From Paenibacillus cremeus (GTDB lineage Bacteria; Bacillota; Bacilli; Paenibacillales; NBRC-103111): a stretch of DNA of 64,000 nucleotides. Positions 17,704-26,905 of this stretch are shown here, piece after piece. The stretch is taken from positions 111,894 to 175,893 of the forward strand of contig NZ_VNJI01000010.1 in the NCBI RefSeq assembly GCF_007786445.1, read 5' to 3'. Every line of letters starts with the position of its first letter. Position 1 is the first letter of the stretch. Position numbers and translations under genes: made by a program. Under the pieces are notes generated by a model. That model saw only the letters and a program-made list of their open reading frames with translations, made no database searches and had not been told where the DNA came from.

Positions 17704-19152
17704 CTACCTCATTTTATAGACAAAATCTGTCGTTATAAGTTTAATAATATCACCTTCCTTCAGCGGATGCACCCGGTATGGCACCAAAAGTTCCCCATTC
17801 AAAAATGTTCCATTGCGTGATCCTAAATCTTTTATCGAGATACTGTCGCCTTCTTTGACAATCTCCGCGTGCAGCCGGGACACGCCTTCTTCCTCCCATA
17901 CCCAATCTACACCCAGCTCCGTTCTCCCAATAACAAAAGGACTTTTATGAATGATGACCGTCTGTCTAACACCCTCCCGCGAATATTCAAAATATGGGTT
18001 CGTTGGACTCCCTGCTTGAGCTAAACGGCCCAATAAAACTGTTGCATTCGAAGAGAGAAGTGGTGTGGTCTGCATAGAGGTTTTGGAATTAGACCGAACT
18101 TCCCTAGACGAGTTGGATTGCCCTAATCCAATTTCTCGCAAAAAATCATCTGCATCAGCTTCATTAATTTTCATATTCTCATAGGGCTCCGCCACCACCA
18201 TATGACTGTTATTCTCTTCGAAGACCTGCTCTCGTTGTTTTCTCAGAAGGAAGAAGACGGCACAGACTAGAAGCATGGTCACAGCGGAGCAAATATAAAG
18301 CATACGCGTCCCCGGGGTGTCCGCATACAGCTTCCAGACAAAACAGCAGGCAAGGATGGCTGTTGCACCCATTAAGATCGATTTTCGCTTAAGCTGATTA
18401 GGTTTAACTTCCGGCAGTGCTTTACCATCCCCTTCTGCAGATAAAGGGAATAAGGTTTCTCCAGGGCTGATGTGCTGCTCTACGAACTGCACCTCAGAAT
18501 CTACTTTCGCATTTCTTTCCAACCGCGCTCCGCGAATCGGTACTTCATCTTGTTCCTTCCACACCTCAGCTGCTAAACGCATCTGTTTAAGCAACAGCTG
18601 CGTTAATTCAGGCAAATTAAAATGCTCCGCTGTTAAATAACTCATTAGCTCCTGATAGCCGCTGCCATGAAGCTCGGTAACCCGATGAATCCAACGTGAA
18701 GCCAGATGCTGCAGATCCTCAGAGATCGTCGCCTTCCCTTCTAACTGCTCAACAGGAACATATGTGAAATACAAATCGTCCAGACTGTCCCCGTAATAAA
18801 TAAATTCATCTTTCAAGACATATCGCTCAGGCTGAAGCATATACACTCTGCTATCGTCTAGTCCAGATGCGATCTGGTATAGCATGGAATAAAATTGATA
18901 CAGCGACAGCTTCTCCAGCCTTAGCCAATGCCTCAAGATTCGTTTGCCCGTGATCGTATAATAAAGCTGAATCTCCCCTTCTCGTGCCTCCAACTGAACC
19001 TGCAGCAGCTTAGGAACGGGGTTCGTAGACAGCATGGTCATCTGAAAAGAGGATAGCTCCTCTGGCTTAAGTCCTCTAGGAGAAGACAGCACCATGAAAT
19101 GTCCATGATGACGAACATAGTCAACTTGCAGATCATACAGTGAATCAGCCAT
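17704..19152 (-). CDS. DUF6382/FHA-domain membrane protein
   Basis: The 482-residue protein has an N-terminal DUF6382-like region (about 1-210), two membrane segments around 260-310, an acidic linker and a C-terminal FHA domain (about 395-480). The FHA phosphothreonine-binding residues are visible: IGR near 410, SRLHAEI, and the DLGSRNGTFLNG loop. FHA domains bind phosphothreonine peptides, so this protein could recruit a phosphorylated partner to the membrane. ATG 19152 has AAAGGGG upstream. It lies 17 bases after the prepilin peptidase gene and six before PP2C, in the Tad transcript. Confidence 0.85.
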   Translation of the reverse strand: MADSLYDLQVDYVRHHGHFMVLSSPRGLKPEELSSFQMTMLSTNPVPKLLQVQLEAREGEIQLYYTITGKRILRHWLRLEKLSLYQFYSMLYQIASGLDDSRVYMLQPERYVLKDEFIYYGDSLDDLYFTYVPVEQLEGKATISEDLQHLASRWIHRVTELHGSGYQELMSYLTAEHFNLPELTQLLLKQMRLAAEVWKEQDEVPIRGARLERNAKVDSEVQFVEQHISPGETLFPLSAEGDGKALPEVKPNQLKRKSILMGATAILACCFVWKLYADTPGTRMLYICSAVTMLLVCAVFFLLRKQREQVFEENNSHMVVAEPYENMKINEADADDFLREIGLGQSNSSREVRSNSKTSMQTTPLLSSNATVLLGRLAQAGSPTNPYFEYSREGVRQTVIIHKSPFVIGRTELGVDWVWEEEGVSRLHAEIVKEGDSISIKDLGSRNGTFLNGELLVPYRVHPLKEGDIIKLITTDFVYKMR

Positions 19153-19169
19153 TGGTATACCCCTTTCGA

Positions 19170-19694
19170 TCAGGCCATCATAAGCTTCCAACTGAAAAAT
19201 GCATACACAGCCCCGGGGAGTACAGCCCACATAAACGGAAAATGGAGTGTTTCGGCAGCTGGCGTGACTTGCTTAAAAACAGTCCAATCGCGACAAACAA
19301 ACAGTCGAATAAAAAGATAGCTCAGCCACTGTAACCGCCACATACCATCTTTTCGAAATAACAAAAGGATTATCCCGCCCATTCCCGCTGCAAGAAGCGA
19401 AAAGACCATAACATAGAGCGAGAAGCCTGCACCAGTTAAAGAGCCTAATGCCGTGAACAGCTTCACATCGCCGGCACCAACCGCACGTAATAAGTAGAGT
19501 ACAAACATTGGGATGAACCCGCAAACAAGCCCCATAGTTGCGAATGCAAGCCCATCCCATCCGTCAAGCAACCAATGAAGCAGTAATCCGGTAAAAATTC
19601 CAATTACGTTTAAAACATTCGGGATTTGCTGCTTGGCCGTATCCGTAATAAAGGCGATCGCCAGCATGATCCCCGCAAGCCAAAATACAATCAA
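19170..19694 (-). CDS. A24-family prepilin peptidase (TadV/CpaA type)
   Basis: This 174-residue membrane enzyme cleaves the leader of Flp-type prepilins. The two catalytic aspartates of A24 proteases are visible: FITDTAKQQIPN near residue 17 and VGAGDVKLF near 74. About six membrane segments are present and no methyltransferase domain, as in TadV. I chose TTG 19694, which overlaps the TGA of the preceding gene (TTGA), with AGGTGG upstream; a second TTG at 19712 is also in frame. The substrate is presumably the Flp1 pilin encoded in the same cluster. Confidence 0.85.
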   Translation of the reverse strand: MIVFWLAGIMLAIAFITDTAKQQIPNVLNVIGIFTGLLLHWLLDGWDGLAFATMGLVCGFIPMFVLYLLRAVGAGDVKLFTALGSLTGAGFSLYVMVFSLLAAGMGGIILLLFRKDGMWRLQWLSYLFIRLFVCRDWTVFKQVTPAAETLHFPFMWAVLPGAVYAFFSWKLMMA

Positions 19695-20360
19695 CCCGCT
19701 CCACCTACCCAAGCCCGTTCCACCGCTTTTTTCTTGAGCAAGACCGTTTTGTGATAAAAGGGGACGGCAAAATGATACTCATACTGTGCCTCAATAGTGA
19801 TATAGCTGTTCGTTTTATCATCCAAATCGGGAAAGCCGATCGAAGTCACCTTCAACCGCTTCCGATCCAAGCCTTGAACCCCTGTCAAAGAAGCTACGAC
19901 GGGAGTTGCAGCCTCGGCTAGCTTTTGATTGAGCTGGTTTTTTGCCTCCTCGGTCGTCGATTGCCCCCAGGCCTCGAGCTGTTCCCTACGCTCCTGCTCA
20001 ATTCGTACAAGCTGCAATAATGCATCCGGGATCCAACGCTCATATTCTTCGGAGAACGTCTCGGCGTCGATCACCTTCTCCCTTGCGGACTCCGCTTGAG
20101 ACACTACGTTATTCAGCCAACCGCTCGCCCGGCTGTTAGCCCACTTCGCCTGCCCTTTCCGATACACTTGCTCCACCGGATACATATTCGCAGCAGCTAC
20201 TTTAGCCGATTCGGAAACAGCGGACTGAAGCGCCATATCCGCTCGCGCCATTTGAACAAAACCAAAGAGCAGCATCAAGAAAGCAACGAAAAAAGGGAAG
20301 CACCAGCGCAGCTTCGAGCACCATGCTTCCCTGCTGATCTTTTACCCACCTCATCGACAT
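19691..20360 (-). pseudogene. TadE-like pilus assembly gene with +1 homopolymer frameshift
   Basis: From ATG 20360 (strong GGAGGA site, 20368-20373) the frame reads MSMRWVKDQQGSMVLEAALV then LPFF, a classic TadE N-terminus. A run of six T on the minus strand (20289-20294) then throws it out of frame. With five T the reading would continue VAFLMLLFGFVQ into the long open frame that ends at 19691. The full product would be about 222 residues: one membrane helix and an extracytoplasmic domain. It may be a true pseudogene, a sequencing error, or expressed by polymerase slippage. The rest of the frame is intact. Confidence 0.7.
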
Positions 20361-20372
20361 CTAAATGTCCTC

Positions 20373-22660
20373 CTAGTATCTCAAATGCGCTGTTCTAGTC
20401 ATTTTGCATATGTTATTGCCAGCCCCAACTCCGCCTTCACAGCCGGAAAACCCTCTTGCTTCGAGCGTTTTCATAACATTTGGTAGAAACCATAAGTGAA
20501 GCGAGGCACTTGCCGTACCCACGGTATATGTTGAGGCTTCGCTTAACTGGATCCCTGTGTTCAATTGCAGAAGCGCTTGCATTCGTGAAAGCAGCACTGA
20601 TTCTTTGCTGTGGAGGAGCAAAAATAGACGAAGATAATCTTTGTAGCTTAACGTAAGCGAACTAGCAAAGCCTTTGGTGATCGGTACCTGCTCACCTTGA
20701 ATAAGCTTCGTAACATCTTGCTGCGCCGCAATAGCACCCTCCACAACCGCTTTTAGCAGCACAAGCATCGGCGACCCGGCAGCAAGCACCTCATTGCTCG
20801 GCTTTGCTAAAGCCTCCGTGATCCCAACCGCCAGTCGAACGGCAAACAACTCCGCGTAAGCCATAGAATAATTACCAGCACAGGAATGTGACCCATAAAG
20901 CATATACTCCACTTCCTGGTTCTTAAGCTTGTGCTGTGCAGGAAGCGGTAGTTCCTTAGATTCCTTAGGAGCGCCTGCGCCGTCTTTTTCAAGCCCTAAA
21001 GTTCGATAGCTGAACTTATTAAGAGCGAATTCATCGACATAAAATTCATCCCGCACATCCACTATAAGATCGCTAAGCCCGGCAAAAAGCTTCATGGCGC
21101 TAAGACCTGCTTGGTCCGCTTCCAATAAATTAATATCAGGCAATGGCTGGATGCTATTTTGCCGCTGATTGCTGTTCAAGTAAGTCTGATAATAGCCGCT
21201 GCTCCCTGCGACCCCCGGATCTCCTTGAAGGAGGTTATAGTTCGATTCATAGGGATCAACATCGGATATAAGGCTGCAAGTGCCGAGTCCTTGTCGGATT
21301 TGGTCTAGATCGGCTTCGTTTTATTGCGCTGGTCCTTTTTGGCCGCAGAGTTGTCATTTCGCTTCTGCTCCCGCTCCGCTTGTAAGGGACTCTGTCTGGA
21401 ATACAGATCAACAGCCTTTTGCAAAAAAAGATCCAACGCCGAATCGGTCGAGCTGTACTTTTGCTGCGTAAACATTAGACTGTCCTGGATTTGCGCATGA
21501 ACGCCGGAAAATAGGGATACCGCGGTACTTACTCCCGCACCAAATTCCTCCAGCTCCTGCCGATTTACAAGTTTTAGATTTTGATATACCGCATCAGCGG
21601 CCAGCCCGCTTTTGGAGGCTTCTGTACTGAGCTCTGCATTTAATGAGTCGTTGACACGAATGGCTTGCTTCATCGCCTCTTGAAACGAGTCATTCAAAGT
21701 CGATACGGCGGCAAAATCCGTTTCAGATTTCAGCTTAAGGACCGTAAGCAGCTGTGCATAACGCAAAATGTCGTTAAGCAGCTGTTCATACTCGGTGACG
21801 AGCTGTGAAGCGGTTTGAAACTGATTAACCAATTGCAATCGGGATTGGTTTAATTGCATGATCGCATCAGCCGCGCTGATCCCTGCTTGGGCCAAGGAAG
21901 CCATCGACATATCAATGTTGCGGATTTGATCTTCCAATGCTTTTACTTGATTACGAGCTTGCTGTAACGTGTTGCGTATCTCTTCTGCCGTATGAATCCC
22001 GATACGACCGCTTAGTTCATTCAAGTCCCTGAGCTGTGTTTTGTAAAACGGATGCAAATTTTGCGCCTTTTGGTAGATGTCTTCGAACGCTTTCCATGCC
22101 TTCTCCAATTGCTCATCTCTTTCTTCCAGCATAGCATCGACTTTTTCCGCGCGCTCTGAGAAGCGAGAGGCTTGATTCATTTGAGCGGCAAGACCCGTCT
22201 TCTGAAAGGTGTCCCGAATCTGTAGTCCATACAAGATCGGCGCCCGATATTTCATCTCCTCTAAAATCTGCTGCTTTAGTACATTATGATTGGCCAAGGA
22301 ATACATCGGAACTATCCTTGCACTGCCAGGTATCAGCTTCGTATCAATAAACCTGAAGGAACCTTCGTTTTCAATCACGTCCAAGTTGCCTGCAACCGTC
22401 CGTTCAAAAACGGCCGACTGCTCATCAGCAGCCGGCTCCATGGCATATAGCCCGTAAGCCTGCAGAGTACTTGAAAATGTTGATAAGACGGAGCGGACTC
22501 CAGCTTTGACCGCTTGCTCTGTTTCTCTGGATGCATTTTTCCAGCGAATGACATCAATTAACAAGCCGCATAGAAGAAACAGCGGAATTAAAATTAAAAT
22601 GAAATATACTGAAACAGCCCCATGCTGCTCTGTCCACCAGCTTTTCCAGTGCGAAAGCAA
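20373..22660 (-). pseudogene. DUF5702-like Tad-cluster protein gene with -1 homopolymer frameshift
   Basis: The N-terminal part (from TTG 22660, with GGAGGGGGAGG upstream) has a short basic start, one membrane helix VYFILILIPLFLLCGLLID and then a long coiled-coil-rich extracytoplasmic region. The frame stops at 21305. The frame starting just upstream of 21179 continues without a break to 20373 and is open back to about 21317. Adding one base in the four-base T run (plus strand 21319-21322) joins them. The whole would be about 762 residues. I place it with DUF5702 by gene context and architecture. It sits between two TadE-like genes. Confidence 0.65.
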
Positions 22661-22687
22661 GCCTCCCCCTCCATTCCTACTCTTGAT

Positions 22688-23713
22688 CTATTCGTGTAAA
22701 ACAACAACAATCCCATTGCGCTCCAGCTCCTGCTTCAGACCTTGGCTCAGCTTGACCTTATCCTGCTTGGATAGTTTAAAGAAGTGCCAGACGACACCGC
22801 GAACCTTGGTCCCTTGCTTCAAAAGCTCCGCATCCTTTGGCATTTGCTCTTCCCGCAGGTTGGTTTCGTTGAACGTGTAATAAGCCTGATGAGCTACCAT
22901 CCCAGCATCCATGGCATCGATTTCTCTCTTCCGGTCGGGACTAACTTGTACCACTTGCGCCGTTCCGCCAACTAAAACTCGTAAATAATCCGCAGCTTGC
23001 GCGTGGCTGTTGATTCGTACAGGCTCCTCTAAGCTCTTGCGGGGCTCGACCAATACATCTGCGGCATCTTTGGGCTTGATTCGACCTTGTATTTCCGAAA
23101 TAAACGTGCGCGTCAAATCCGTAAGCCAGATCATTTCGACAGGATCTGTCACATAGCTTCCTGCATTTGCTGCTGCATCAGATTTGTTCCACAAAATTCG
23201 GGCGTAAGATGGCGCGTTGAACGCTTGCTCCAGACTGGCCCCTACACGGCGCAGCAGCCCCCCATTTTCATACCGAAGCTCTCCGCGCCATTGCGTCGGG
23301 AAAGTAACCGCCGTTTTGACCAGCTTTCCTGCCGGATCGGCCGTTTTCTCCCCATGGACCTGGGAGCTTTGCAGCGGAAGCATGACCTTCACCACGCCTG
23401 TCGGCAAAATAAAACTTAGTACATTCGACACATTATCATTCGTCAAACGCCAATATAGCCCGTCGTTCGCTCCCTCTGTGACTTCGCCGGTCATGAGATC
23501 CTTCTTGCTGTTATCCCAAACGAATGCCGTTCGTTCCGACGCACTTGCAGCCGCATGTACAAGGGAAGACTGGTAGTACCCATATAAAACGAAAAAGATG
23601 AAGCTGATCGTTGCAATGAAAATGACAGGCATCGTCAAAGCAGCTTCAACGGCAAACTGACCACTCGAACTGCGAATGAATCGTCGCCATTGGACTGGAA
23701 TGGAGGTTGTCAT
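22688..23713 (-). CDS. TadE-like pilus assembly membrane protein
   Basis: The 341-residue protein has a TadE-like start: SSGQFAVEAALTMPVIF and then a hydrophobic helix to about residue 45, where the conserved Glu resembles that of pseudopilins. The rest (about 50-341) is a hydrophilic extracytoplasmic domain with no recognised motif. Its ATG overlaps the stop of the Flp1 gene by four bases (ATGA), which indicates coupled translation. It is longer than typical TadE. Confidence 0.75.
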   Translation of the reverse strand: MTTSIPVQWRRFIRSSSGQFAVEAALTMPVIFIATISFIFFVLYGYYQSSLVHAAASASERTAFVWDNSKKDLMTGEVTEGANDGLYWRLTNDNVSNVLSFILPTGVVKVMLPLQSSQVHGEKTADPAGKLVKTAVTFPTQWRGELRYENGGLLRRVGASLEQAFNAPSYARILWNKSDAAANAGSYVTDPVEMIWLTDLTRTFISEIQGRIKPKDAADVLVEPRKSLEEPVRINSHAQAADYLRVLVGGTAQVVQVSPDRKREIDAMDAGMVAHQAYYTFNETNLREEQMPKDAELLKQGTKVRGVVWHFFKLSKQDKVKLSQGLKQELERNGIVVVLHE

Positions 23714-23934
23714 TGTGGTGAAAGGGTATCCGCGTCAGACCTGATACTGTTCGTCTCGCCATTAATTTGCGTATCCGCAGAGTTGAACAGCTGGCCCATC
23801 CACTTCACGATCCATTTGCGAAACGCGATGCCAATGATAAGTAAGACCGCGATAATCAGCAATATTTCCAAGGTTCCCAGGCCATCCTCCTCGTTCCAAA
23901 ACCGACTCCACGCTTGCTGCAAACGTTCCATCAT
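23710..23934 (-). CDS. Flp1-type type IVb pilin
   Basis: The 74-residue product is the size of a Flp prepilin. It has a charged leader MMERLQQAWSRFWNEEDGLG, a hydrophobic helix beginning TLEILLIIAVLLII, and a hydrophilic tail. The Gly-x-x-x-Glu arrangement (G20 to E23) is close to the G/xxxxEY cleavage site of Flp pilins but has no tyrosine after the glutamate, like the Flp1 family of Firmicutes. AGAGGAG precedes the ATG. It is expected to be cut by the A24 peptidase encoded downstream. Confidence 0.85.
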   Translation of the reverse strand: MMERLQQAWSRFWNEEDGLGTLEILLIIAVLLIIGIAFRKWIVKWMGQLFNSADTQINGETNSIRSDADTLSPQ

Positions 23935-23962
23935 TCATCTCTCCTCTACTTGTTTAAATGTA

Positions 23963-24832
23963 CTAATTCATCATCATGATGGCCGGAGCTGCAACCATAA
24001 CCATGACTACAAAGAAAATCATAACCATCGGAAAAACCATCTTTGAAGAGGCCTCTTCGCCCAGAGTCCGGGCCAGCGCCTTGCGCTTATCCCATAACGT
24101 TATGGAAAGCTCCTTCAAAGATAACATTAGCTCGTCTCCGCCCCGCCTATAATTCAGCAGCAGTGTTGTAGTGAACAAAGACACCTCTTGCAGCCCGCAT
24201 CGTTTACTGAACTCTTCCATGACACGGGGAAATGAACCGTTCATTTGCAGCATTTGAACGACAAGTGCCAGCTCAGCTAAAAGGGGGCTGCTATTCGTAT
24301 GGCTTTTGGAACTAATCGAGCGGATTAAGGCTTGCTGAACGGTCTCCCCCGCGCCGACCAGCAGCATTAACTGATTAACCACTTCCGGCAGCTCCATGAG
24401 CATCTGCTGTTTTTTTCGTTTCAAGCGGACTGCCTCTTGCTGGAATTGAACAAAGGGAAGCGCAAGCATCAGCAGCACACCATAAAGCAGTATTTCATCA
24501 TTGCCTGCTGCCCAGCTAAGAAGTGTACTAAGGCAAAACATCGCGTAACAGAGCAATATCAACCGGACGACGTACCCTTTCGTTTGGGTCACGGCCGCTT
24601 TGGCCCCGTGCAGTCCGATCATCGTCTGATGAACTTTTCCAATCGCAGCAGAAAAATGCTCGGTTATACGAACGCGATCCATAAACCATAAGGCCGCAGG
24701 CAGCCAAAATCCCCACCCGGCTACAAACAATCCTTTGTTAGCATGAAGCCACGGAGCGTACCGCGAACGAAATACGGCTGACGCTGCAGCAGCTACCGCG
24801 AGTTCAACCAAAAACAACAGGAGCATCCACAA
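23963..24832 (-). CDS. tadC: TadC-like pilus platform protein (T2SSF family)
   Basis: The 289-residue membrane protein has a T2SSF domain (about 135-265), with LPEVVNQLMLLVGAGETVQQAL and RRGGDELMLSLKELS, and membrane helices at both ends. With TadB it forms the inner-membrane platform that works with the TadA ATPase in pilus assembly. It starts 7 bases after the TadB stop; TTG 24832 has AAAGGTG at ten bases, while the ATG two codons later is an alternative. Confidence 0.88.
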   Translation of the reverse strand: MWMLLLFLVELAVAAAASAVFRSRYAPWLHANKGLFVAGWGFWLPAALWFMDRVRITEHFSAAIGKVHQTMIGLHGAKAAVTQTKGYVVRLILLCYAMFCLSTLLSWAAGNDEILLYGVLLMLALPFVQFQQEAVRLKRKKQQMLMELPEVVNQLMLLVGAGETVQQALIRSISSKSHTNSSPLLAELALVVQMLQMNGSFPRVMEEFSKRCGLQEVSLFTTTLLLNYRRGGDELMLSLKELSITLWDKRKALARTLGEEASSKMVFPMVMIFFVVMVMVAAPAIMMMN

Positions 24833-24839
24833 GGAATGT

Positions 24840-25682
24840 TCACACCTTTATATTCATAATTTTTTGGGTCAGCAGATAGCAGCCAAACAGTACAACCAGC
24901 GCGACGCCCATGATCAGCAATCCCCCACCATGATATAGAGGCTCCATATATTCAGGTGTACTCCACGCAAGCAAAGCAATAATCACAATAGGCGCCGCAC
25001 TCAGCACTCTAGCTTCAAACCGTTTCTGAGCCAGAAGCACCTGAATATCCTGCTCAATTTCCAGCTTATCCTGCAGTATCGTCGCAGTACGTCGAATCAC
25101 CTGGACCAGACTTCCGCCTAATCGCTTGCAGGTAACAAACACCTCGGCAAATTGATCGATTTCCTCAATATGCGCTCTTCGGCTAAGGCCCATAAGGCAA
25201 GCTTCTACCGTTTCACCATTCTCAATTCGCCGCACCATAAGTCCTAACTCCGTCACAATCATGGCTCCGGAATCGGGATACAATACTTGAAGATCACTCA
25301 ATGCCTCCTGCAGCGCCGATTCCACCGATCTCCCAGCTCCAAGTGCAGAAGAGAGCGCAGCAAGCATTTGCTTAAACTGCAGCTTCAGCTGTGTCTTTTG
25401 CTTCCGAATCTGTCCCTTCCGAAATTGCCGAGAATAAGAAAGACCCGCCAGCGCAAAAATCATACAAATAGCCGGCTGCTTAAAGAACACATAAGCAATC
25501 CCCCCCATGACAACCGCTCCCCAAAGCGAAGAAAATACGAATTCTCTCCAGCTGAGCAGGTACGTATCGTAGTCGGGCAGCTGCTTCCTTGACTCTTTTC
25601 CGCGAATAATCTCACTTGCCTGTCGTTTGCCCCACCAAACGAACGACTTACTGCTCTCCAAAGTCCTCATGTTCCGAAGCAT
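24840..25682 (-). CDS. tadB: TadB-like pilus platform protein (T2SSF family)
   Basis: The 280-residue protein has a T2SSF domain at about 100-225 (QMLAALSSALGAGRSVESAL and then CKRLGGSLVQVIRRTA) flanked by four predicted membrane helices. It pairs with the downstream TadC. The start codon overlaps the TadA stop (TAATG), so translation is coupled. The order TadZ, TadA, TadB, TadC is the standard Tad arrangement. Confidence 0.88.
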   Translation of the reverse strand: MLRNMRTLESSKSFVWWGKRQASEIIRGKESRKQLPDYDTYLLSWREFVFSSLWGAVVMGGIAYVFFKQPAICMIFALAGLSYSRQFRKGQIRKQKTQLKLQFKQMLAALSSALGAGRSVESALQEALSDLQVLYPDSGAMIVTELGLMVRRIENGETVEACLMGLSRRAHIEEIDQFAEVFVTCKRLGGSLVQVIRRTATILQDKLEIEQDIQVLLAQKRFEARVLSAAPIVIIALLAWSTPEYMEPLYHGGGLLIMGVALVVLFGCYLLTQKIMNIKV

Positions 25683-26905
25683 TACACCATCCCTGCCATC
25701 TGCAGCTTCCAGATCCGTTCATGTAAGACCCCAACGGCTTCCAGCTGTCCGATTACTCTGCCTTCCTCCGTAACGCCGGTTTCTACGAATCGATAAAGCG
25801 GATTGATCTGGATGTCTCCATCTGAGATACCAGCAACCTCACAGATTTCCGTCACTCTCCGAGAACGGTCTCTAAGTCGGCTCAGGTGCACCATAATATC
25901 AATCGCCGAGGTCATCTGCTTACGCACTGACTCTAGTGGAAGCTTCGCTGCACCGCTCAGCACCATCGTTTCAAGCCGGCTCAGCATGTCCTTGACGGAG
26001 TTCGAATGCCCGGTCGATAACGAACCATCATGCCCAGTATTCATAGCCTGTAGCATATCCAGCGCCTCTGCTCCCCGTACCTCTCCAACGATGATCCGGT
26101 TAGGACGCATCCGCAAGGAAGAACGGATCAAATCGCGAATCGGAATCTCTCCCCTGCCTTCCGTATTCGCGTTCCTCGTTTCCAGGCTGACCATATTCGG
26201 AATACCTCGGATTTGCAGCTCTGCCGAATCTTCAATCGTGATTATGCGTTCATCAGGCGGTATGTACTGGGCCAGCGCGTTTAAAAAAGTCGTCTTCCCC
26301 GATCCCGTACCTCCGCTTATAAAAATATTGTACTTCGCCTGCACTAGATGAATTAAGAAATGCATCGCTTCTTCCGTCAGCGCTCCTCGAGCCAATAAAT
26401 CCTTCAGCGTTAATGGCTGTTCGGGGAATTTGCGAATCGTCATCGCGGGACCACGCAGTGCTATGGGCGGCAATACGACATTGACCCTTGAGCCGTCCTT
26501 CAGCCTTGCATCGACAATGGGACTGGATTCATTGACCATCCGGTTCACTTTGGCCACAATAGCCTGGATCGTATCCTCCAGCTTCTCCCTGCTCTCGAAC
26601 CGAACATCGGTATGCAGCACCTGTCCCTCTTTTTCGATAAAAATTTGGTCATGTGCATTGACCATAATTTCGGTGATCGAACGGTCATCCACCAGCGGCT
26701 GAAGTACATCCAATCCACGAAATGCATGGTACAGCTCTTGTACAAGCAGCTTTTTTTGCCCTGCTGTGATGTAGGAGGTACGAGAGTAGGCGAACACTTC
26801 CTGCTCAATCATTTCCAGCAGCGCTTCATCGGTCATTGAGCTGCCATAATCCATGGCTTCCTTAATCTTTTGCTTTAGCGCCAGCTTCGTTTCGTTAGAC
26901 CACAA
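25682..26905 (-). CDS. tadA: TadA/CpaF-type secretion ATPase
   Basis: This is the hexameric motor of Tad pilus assembly. Visible motifs are Walker A SGGTGSGKTT, the Asp box ITIEDSAELQI, Walker B RIIVGEVRGAEAL, and the His box TGHDGSLSTGHSN. The N-terminal domain (first 150 residues) has the CpaF pattern ITEIMVNAHDQIFIE. The start is uncertain. TTG 26905 overlaps the end of TadZ by 11 bases and has GAGGT upstream; TTG 26959 would give a longer overlap. Length is about 407 residues. Confidence 0.92.
   Translation of the reverse strand: MWSNETKLALKQKIKEAMDYGSSMTDEALLEMIEQEVFAYSRTSYITAGQKKLLVQELYHAFRGLDVLQPLVDDRSITEIMVNAHDQIFIEKEGQVLHTDVRFESREKLEDTIQAIVAKVNRMVNESSPIVDARLKDGSRVNVVLPPIALRGPAMTIRKFPEQPLTLKDLLARGALTEEAMHFLIHLVQAKYNIFISGGTGSGKTTFLNALAQYIPPDERIITIEDSAELQIRGIPNMVSLETRNANTEGRGEIPIRDLIRSSLRMRPNRIIVGEVRGAEALDMLQAMNTGHDGSLSTGHSNSVKDMLSRLETMVLSGAAKLPLESVRKQMTSAIDIMVHLSRLRDRSRRVTEICEVAGISDGDIQINPLYRFVETGVTEEGRVIGQLEAVGVLHERIWKLQMAGMV

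Noticed and set aside
21280..21471. Short plus-strand frame at the DUF5702 break
   Set aside because: It falls at the frameshift region and has no translation signal.
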